NCBI GenBank assembly: GCA_903892635.1 | Contig: CAITJH010000025.1 | Location: 1-39,429, forward strand | Length of the DNA: 39,429 nucleotides | Direction of reading: 5' to 3' | Source: an uncultured Actinomycetes bacterium | GTDB lineage: Bacteria > Actinomycetota > Actinomycetes > S36-B12 > UBA5976 | Shown: piece after piece, positions 34,936 to 39,429 of the stretch | How the letters are laid out: the number at the start of each line of letters is the position of its first letter | Numbering within the stretch: position 1 is the stretch's first letter | Notes under the pieces: generated by a model | Told to the model about the DNA's origin: nothing | What the model saw: only the letters and a program-made list of their open reading frames with translations | Databases searched by the model: none | Translations under genes and position numbers: made by a program

Positions 34936-36576
34936 ATGTCGCTTTCCGGGATTGGTGTTTCGCCAGGTGTCGTCGTTGGTGAAGTCCACCGCATCGTTCA
35001 CGTTAATGTGACCGTTCCTGTTCCAGGAACTCTGGCCACAGTCCTGACCGCACTCAATGATGTCGCTAGTGATCTTGAGCAGCGTGCAGAACACATTGAT
35101 CTTGAAATTGCCAAAGAAGTATTGTCAGCGCAAGCCATGATTGCGCGCGATCCTTCTTTGGAAGAAGCACTGTCAGGCTTATTGGTTTCTGATACCAACT
35201 ATGCAGATGTTCGCCCTGCAATCAATGAAGCCTTTGCAGGCTTTCGAAACGCACTTCTATCGCTAGGCGGATACTTTGCAGAGCGCGTCGCTGATCTAGA
35301 TGAAATTGCACAACGCACTGTAGTTCGCCTCAGTGGACTTGAAGTAGCGGATGTTGCCCTGACTAAGCCAAGTATTGTCATTGCCGAAGATCTCACGCCA
35401 GCAGATACTGCGGCGCTCGATCTCAATTTCGCTTTGGCACTAGTTGTTGAAAAGGGTGGACCAACGAGTCACACGGCAATTGTTGCGCGTGGACTTGGCA
35501 TCCCTGCAATCGTTGGTTGCGCAGGAGCACTTGAGATTGCCGCAAGCACACAGGTACTTGTTGATGGTCGTGATGGAGTCGTACTGGTTGAGCCAAGTGA
35601 CGATGAGATTGCAACTCGTCAAAATCGTGAAGCGCTATTGCGAGTACGAGCTGATTCGGTATCTGGTCCAGGCCGACTGGCTGACGGTACACCGATCCTA
35701 TTGATGGGCAATGCAGGAAATGAATCAGATGCGCTTTCAGCTGTCGCAGTAGGTGCCGAAGGCATTGGATTATTTCGAACTGAACTCCTATTTCTTGATC
35801 GACAAACCGAACCATCTGTCGATGATCAAGTGCTTATGTATCGAGCAGTATTCGACGCATGTGATGGCCGCAAAGTAATTGTTCGCACCTTGGATGCCGG
35901 AAGTGATAAGCCAGTTCCGTTCCTTAACGCAATGGACGAAGAGAACCCAGCATTAGGTGTTCGAGGTTGGCGTCTGACTCGAATTGCTGATGATGTTCTT
36001 GATCGTCAACTTCAGGCAATTGGAATCGCGGCTAGCCAAAGTGCTGCTGAAGTGTGGGTCATGGCACCCATGATTGATACTCCACAAGAGGCAGCTCAAT
36101 TTGCTAGTCGAGCCCGATCACATGGAATCTCACAAGTTGGTGTCATGATCGAGACGCCAGCCGCAGCGCTGCTTGCAGACAAAGTTTTAGCCGAAGTTGA
36201 TTTTGCAAGCTTAGGTACTAACGACCTCACACAATATGTAATGGCCGCCGATCGTTTGGACTCACGACTTAGTGACCTCACATCCTCGTGGCATCCAGCG
36301 GTACTTCGTGCGATCGCACTTGCTGCGCAGGCTGCACAAGAACAAGGTAAACCAATTGGTGTGTGTGGCGAATCAGCAGCGAACCCAAAACTCGCAGCTG
36401 TCTTGCTTGGAATTGGAGTGACAAGTTTGTCAATGGCACCTTCGGCTCTAGCTGAAGTGCGAGGCTATCTTGCTGGACTTGATCTCGCTGCGTGCCACAA
36501 GGCTGCGCAAGCTGCGTTGAACGCAACATCTGCCGATGATGCAAGGCAGCAAGTCACCGCAATTCTTGGTGACTAA
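34936..36576 (+). CDS. ptsI: PTS Enzyme I (phosphoenolpyruvate-protein phosphotransferase)
   Basis: A 546-aa enzyme that takes phosphate from PEP and gives it to HPr. The N-terminal HPr-binding region is followed by the swivel domain with phospho-histidine His179 in GGPTSHTAIVARGLGIPAI. The C-terminal PEP-binding barrel has GIGLFRTELLFL, GTNDLTQYVMAADR and GVCGESAANPK, with the catalytic cysteine. It starts 2 nt after ptsH. The stop overlaps the convergent lyase stop by three bases within a 4-bp shared stretch. With fruK, IIA, IIB, IIC and HPr this makes a self-sufficient fructose PTS. Confidence 0.97.
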   Translation: MSLSGIGVSPGVVVGEVHRIVHVNVTVPVPGTLATVLTALNDVASDLEQRAEHIDLEIAKEVLSAQAMIARDPSLEEALSGLLVSDTNYADVRPAINEAFAGFRNALLSLGGYFAERVADLDEIAQRTVVRLSGLEVADVALTKPSIVIAEDLTPADTAALDLNFALALVVEKGGPTSHTAIVARGLGIPAIVGCAGALEIAASTQVLVDGRDGVVLVEPSDDEIATRQNREALLRVRADSVSGPGRLADGTPILLMGNAGNESDALSAVAVGAEGIGLFRTELLFLDRQTEPSVDDQVLMYRAVFDACDGRKVIVRTLDAGSDKPVPFLNAMDEENPALGVRGWRLTRIADDVLDRQLQAIGIAASQSAAEVWVMAPMIDTPQEAAQFASRARSHGISQVGVMIETPAAALLADKVLAEVDFASLGTNDLTQYVMAADRLDSRLSDLTSSWHPAVLRAIALAAQAAQEQGKPIGVCGESAANPKLAAVLLGIGVTSLSMAPSALAEVRGYLAGLDLAACHKAAQAALNATSADDARQQVTAILGD

Positions 36577-37667
36577 AGCGCGGGATTCGCGGCGCGACCT
36601 TCAGTACTTATCAACACAACTACCGAGTCGTTTGTAATCCCGAGTGCTTCACGACGTTCACTCGAATTCAAGGCTTGACGTACACCAGCAAGTGTTGCTG
36701 CACCGCAAGGACCCGAATCAATATTGAGCTCATGCAGAGTGTGAAGTGCTTCGCGAGTTTGTTCATCAGTGAGGGCAACTGCTGCATCAACGCCAGCGTG
36801 ATGAAATGGCCACGAGTCACTAGATGGCGTTCCGCAGTTCATGCCTGACATGATTGTGACACCGGTATCAACTGAGGTGAGCACTCCGCGAGTGAGTGAT
36901 TGCAACACGCAGTCAGCAACAACTGGTTCAACACTGAGTACCGATGGAGCGCAATCAACGCGGCTGCGATAGTGCGCAACAACTGAATGAAGGAATGAAC
37001 CAACGCCAACGGGAACGGCAACAAGGTTTGCCGGATAAGCATCTATGGCACGAAGTTGCTCATCAATTTCGACGCACAATGTTGTGTAGCCTTCGATAAT
37101 CCATTCTGGAATATCGGTGTAACCATCCCACGACATGTCTTGGACGTGAATGGCAGTCGGTAACCCTGACGTAATTTCTTTGGCGCGGTCAACTGCTTCG
37201 TCATAGGTACAGTCCAAGACCGTGACATGCGCTCCTTCGCCTCTCACATTCGCGATGGCCAGATCACTGACACCGCGTGGAATCACGATATGACTTTCCA
37301 ATCCCAGTTGTGCAGCCATGTGAGCAACAGCTCGTCCATGATTACCATCTGTGGCAGCAACAAGAGCAGGCGCGTTATGACGATCAATTGCAGCATTCAC
37401 ATCGGCTAACGAGGTTGGTTGTGAACCATTAGTGAGTGCTTGAGCAACGGCCCACGATGCTCCAAGAATCTTAAAAGCAGCGAGATTGAGTCGGGCTGAC
37501 TCGTCTTTAATAAAGACGCGACCAATGCCTAGTTCGCGTGCAATGGTAGGCAACTCGATGAGTGGTGTGTATTCATAGTTCGGCAGACTCTGATGAAAAG
37601 CACTTACAGAGTCTGATGGCGCTGCACACCTCCAACTGCGTGCTTGCGGATGTGAGTACCACGTCAT
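36573..37667 (-). CDS. Diaminopropionate ammonia-lyase-like PLP enzyme
   Basis: A 364-aa fold-type II PLP enzyme of the threonine synthase/dehydratase group. The lysine that binds PLP is in NLAAFKILGASWA, and ATDGNHGRAVAHMA is the form seen in diaminopropionate ammonia-lyases (YgeX), as is SGMNCGTPSSDSWP. The reaction in that family is 2,3-diaminopropionate to pyruvate and ammonia; other amino-acid lyase or dehydratase activity is possible. It lacks a partner gene. I choose the ATG at 37665-37667, which has a leaderless -10, over the TTG eight codons upstream. Confidence 0.8.
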   Translation of the reverse strand: MTWYSHPQARSWRCAAPSDSVSAFHQSLPNYEYTPLIELPTIARELGIGRVFIKDESARLNLAAFKILGASWAVAQALTNGSQPTSLADVNAAIDRHNAPALVAATDGNHGRAVAHMAAQLGLESHIVIPRGVSDLAIANVRGEGAHVTVLDCTYDEAVDRAKEITSGLPTAIHVQDMSWDGYTDIPEWIIEGYTTLCVEIDEQLRAIDAYPANLVAVPVGVGSFLHSVVAHYRSRVDCAPSVLSVEPVVADCVLQSLTRGVLTSVDTGVTIMSGMNCGTPSSDSWPFHHAGVDAAVALTDEQTREALHTLHELNIDSGPCGAATLAGVRQALNSSERREALGITNDSVVVLISTEGRAANPAL

Positions 37668-37673
37668 GAAAGA

Positions 37674-37679
37674 AGTGTA
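37674..37679 (-). promoter_or_regulatory. Leaderless -10 element of the lyase gene
   Basis: TACACT on the minus strand is exactly 6 nt before the ATG at 37667, and there is no ribosome binding site. It lies 11 nt beyond the ino1 terminator hairpin. Confidence 0.5.
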
Positions 37680-37689
37680 AGTGAATGAC

Positions 37690-37720
37690 AATGGGCCAGA
37701 CCGTAATGGTCTGGCCCATT
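37690..37720 (-). terminator. Terminator hairpin downstream of ino1
   Basis: A 13-bp perfect stem (37690-37702 with 37708-37720) closes a 5-nt loop, 25 nt after the ino1 stop. There is no T run, which is common for actinobacterial terminators. It should isolate ino1 from the lyase gene. Confidence 0.8.
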
Positions 37721-37745
37721 GTTAAAGGAGCATTAGTGGCTATTA

Positions 37746-38813
37746 CTAGCCAGCGATGAAGTCTTCGACCTCACGCTTGCACTTTGCATCGTCATACTGA
37801 ACCGGTGGGCTCTTCATGAAGTAACTTGATGCTGAAAGGATTGGTCCACCGATGCCACGATCCTTAGCGATCTTGGCAGCGCGCAGGGCATCAATGATGA
37901 CGCCAGCTGAGTTTGGTGAATCCCATACTTCGAGTTTGTATTCAAGGTTCAAAGGAACATCGCCGAATGCGCGACCTTCGAGACGAACGAACGCCCACTT
38001 GCGATCATCCAACCAAGCAACGTAGTCGCTTGGACCGATGTGAACGTTGCGAGCACCGAGATCGTGCTTAAGTTGTGAGGTGACTGACTGAGTCTTTGAA
38101 ATCTTCTTTGATTCCAAACGATCGCGTTCCAACATGTTCATGAAGTCCATGTTTCCGCCAACGTTTAGTTGGTAGGTGCGATCGACAATTACGCCACGAT
38201 CTTCAAAAAGTTTTGCAAGAACGCGGTGGGTGATTGTTGCACCAACTTGGCTCTTGATGTCGTCGCCAACAATTGGCACGCCTGCATCTTCAAATTTCTT
38301 GGCCCACGTTGGGTCTGATGCAATGAAGACTGGAAGTGCATTGACGAACGCAACGTTGGCATCGATTGCACATTGTGCGTAGTACTTTGCAGCTTGTTCT
38401 GAACCAACTGGCAAATAGCAAACGAGAACATCGACCTTGGCATCCTTAAGTGCCTGCACGATGTCGACTGGCTGCTCGTCTGATTCAACAATCATTTCGC
38501 GGTAGTACTTACCAAGACCATCGAATGTGTGACCACGCTGAACTGTCACACCTGTTGGTGGAACATCGCTGATCTTGATGGTGTTGTTCTCACTTGCAAA
38601 GATAGCTTCGGAAAGATCTTGACCGACCTTCTTTGCATCCACATCGAATGCAGCAACGAACTTTACGTCGCGCACGTGATACTTACCGAACTGAACGTGC
38701 ATCAAGCCAGGGACTTGCTGGTCTGGATTTGCGTCCTTGTAGTACTCAACGCCTTGTACGAGTGACGCAGAACAGTTACCTACGCCAACGATGGCTACTC
38801 TAATTTCATTCAC
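37746..38813 (-). CDS. ino1: Inositol-3-phosphate synthase
   Basis: A 355-aa NAD-dependent enzyme that converts glucose-6-phosphate to inositol-3-phosphate, the entry to phosphatidylinositol and, in many actinobacteria, mycothiol. The NAD-binding N-terminus is [16 protein letters not shown], and the central region includes [15 protein letters not shown] and LNVGGNMDF, conserved in actinobacterial Ino1. The start is GTG, preceded by AAAGGAGC. It lies downstream of a padR gene, the pair also found near oriC in mycobacteria (Rv0046c-Rv0047c). Confidence 0.96.
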   Translation of the reverse strand: MNEIRVAIVGVGNCSASLVQGVEYYKDANPDQQVPGLMHVQFGKYHVRDVKFVAAFDVDAKKVGQDLSEAIFASENNTIKISDVPPTGVTVQRGHTFDGLGKYYREMIVESDEQPVDIVQALKDAKVDVLVCYLPVGSEQAAKYYAQCAIDANVAFVNALPVFIASDPTWAKKFEDAGVPIVGDDIKSQVGATITHRVLAKLFEDRGVIVDRTYQLNVGGNMDFMNMLERDRLESKKISKTQSVTSQLKHDLGARNVHIGPSDYVAWLDDRKWAFVRLEGRAFGDVPLNLEYKLEVWDSPNSAGVIIDALRAAKIAKDRGIGGPILSASSYFMKSPPVQYDDAKCKREVEDFIAG

Positions 38814-38860
38814 TTCGCGATGCTCCTTTAGTGTCAGTGAATTTCTTACTGTTTCCTGTA

Positions 38861-38876
38861 TGAAGAATTTTCTTCA
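38861..38876. repeat. Inverted repeat between padR and ino1
   Basis: TGAAGAA-TT-TTCTTCA, two perfect 7-bp arms, 48 nt upstream of the ino1 start. TTGACT overlaps its left edge on the minus strand, so it sits in the likely ino1 promoter. It could be an operator for PadR or another regulator, or a short terminator of padR. Confidence 0.45.
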
Positions 38877-38887
38877 GTCAAGAAGTT

Positions 38888-39429
38888 TTAGGTTGTGACT
38901 TGTCCGCGTTCGGACACGTCAGTGTTGGCGATACCGCCGGCTTCTTCACGCGAGATCAAATCGCCAAGCCACGCGACTTCGCGTTCCATAGCGTCCAAAC
39001 CATGCTGTTGAAGTTCAAGTGTGTAGGCATCAAGACGCTCACGACCTTTAGCAAGATTGCTTCGCATCTGATCGAGACGATCTTCGAGACGGCGACGGCG
39101 ACCTTGCAAGATGTGCAAACGCGCATCAGGTGCAGTTTGCCCAAAGAGTGCAATACGAACGGCAAAGATTTCGTCATCCCACGAGCCGGCGCCATCGTCA
39201 GCTACAAGTGAGTTGAAGTAGTCGACACCAGCTGGTGTCATGGCATACACAATACGATTTCGCTTTGGATACACAGTTGATGGATTTACATCTTGTTCGG
39301 CGATAAATCCGCGCTGAACCAGTGATTTCAAAGTTGGATAAAGCGCACCGTATGAAATTGTCGTGAATAGACCCAGCACCGAAACCAGACGTTTGCGCAG
39401 TTCGTAGCCATGTTGTGGGCTCTCAGAAA
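38888..39429 (-). CDS. PadR-family transcriptional regulator (N-terminus cut off by window edge)
   Basis: At least 180 aa; the reading frame stays open to the window edge. The visible winged-helix part includes SPQHGYELRKRL, ISYGALYPTLKSLVQRGFI and RIVYAMTPAGVDYF, the PadR pattern. The rest is a long C-terminal helical region (about 100-150) rich in Arg/Glu for dimerisation, as in the larger PadR subfamily. It is directly upstream of ino1 in the same orientation, as Rv0047c is to ino1 in M. tuberculosis. The start codon is outside the window; an internal GTG at 39379 should not be taken as the start. Confidence 0.88.
   Translation of the reverse strand, partial: SESPQHGYELRKRLVSVLGLFTTISYGALYPTLKSLVQRGFIAEQDVNPSTVYPKRNRIVYAMTPAGVDYFNSLVADDGAGSWDDEIFAVRIALFGQTAPDARLHILQGRRRRLEDRLDQMRSNLAKGRERLDAYTLELQQHGLDAMEREVAWLGDLISREEAGGIANTDVSERGQVTT

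Overview
The window is an actinobacterial chromosome segment centred on the replication origin. Marker synteny shows this: dnaN-recF-dciA-gyrB-gyrA-DUF3566-tRNA-Ile-tRNA-Ala on one side of dnaA, and rpmH-rnpA-yidD-yidC-jag-rsmG-parA-parB followed by cwlM-trxA-trxB-murJ-DUF6049-cca on the other. This is the order known from mycobacteria and relatives. Base composition looks moderate (far below the GC of Streptomyces or Mycobacterium) and genes are tightly packed, with many 1-4 nt overlaps. That suggests a small-genome free-living actinobacterium, perhaps a freshwater planktonic lineage; this last placement is inference only. No mobile element, CRISPR array, rRNA operon or obvious foreign island is visible.

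Left arm (1-13.3 kb, all minus strand, pointing away from oriC): a truncated membrane SpoIIE/PP2C-type phosphatase, a class III aminotransferase, dnaB with DnaA boxes upstream, an MFS transporter, tRNA-Ala(TGC), a 37-aa DLW-39 family microprotein, tRNA-Ile(GAT), DUF3566, gyrA, gyrB, dciA, recF and dnaN. oriC lies between dnaN and dnaA (13.40-13.78 kb), with an AT-rich block and about nine DnaA boxes. A second box group sits in the dnaA-rpmH gap.

Right arm (15.5-20.4 kb, plus strand): ribosomal protein L34, RNase P protein, membrane insertion factors YidD and YidC, Jag, RsmG, ParA and ParB, with three parS sites, one of them inside parB. From 20.4 to 27.9 kb the minus strand carries a cell-envelope and redox block: a CwlM-like amidase homologue that appears to have lost two zinc ligands, thioredoxin and its reductase, a free-standing pseudokinase membrane protein that in mycobacteria is fused to MurJ, MurJ itself, and a secreted DUF6049 protein. 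The CCA-adding enzyme is divergent from this block; neither tRNA here encodes CCA.

The remainder (29.4-39.4 kb) holds an MFS transporter, a complete fructose PTS operon (DeoR regulator, 1-phosphofructokinase, separate IIA, IIB and IIC, a strong intercistronic hairpin, then HPr and Enzyme I), a diaminopropionate ammonia-lyase-like enzyme, inositol-3-phosphate synthase and a truncated PadR regulator. The ino1-padR pair is also conserved near oriC in mycobacteria.

The most interesting points are the split MurJ/pseudokinase arrangement beside a catalytically degraded CwlM homologue, DnaA boxes in front of dnaB, a recurring -10 motif placed 6 nt before the start codon (leaderless transcripts), and a perfect CRP/GlxR-like palindrome between convergent genes. 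I saw no entirely new system.
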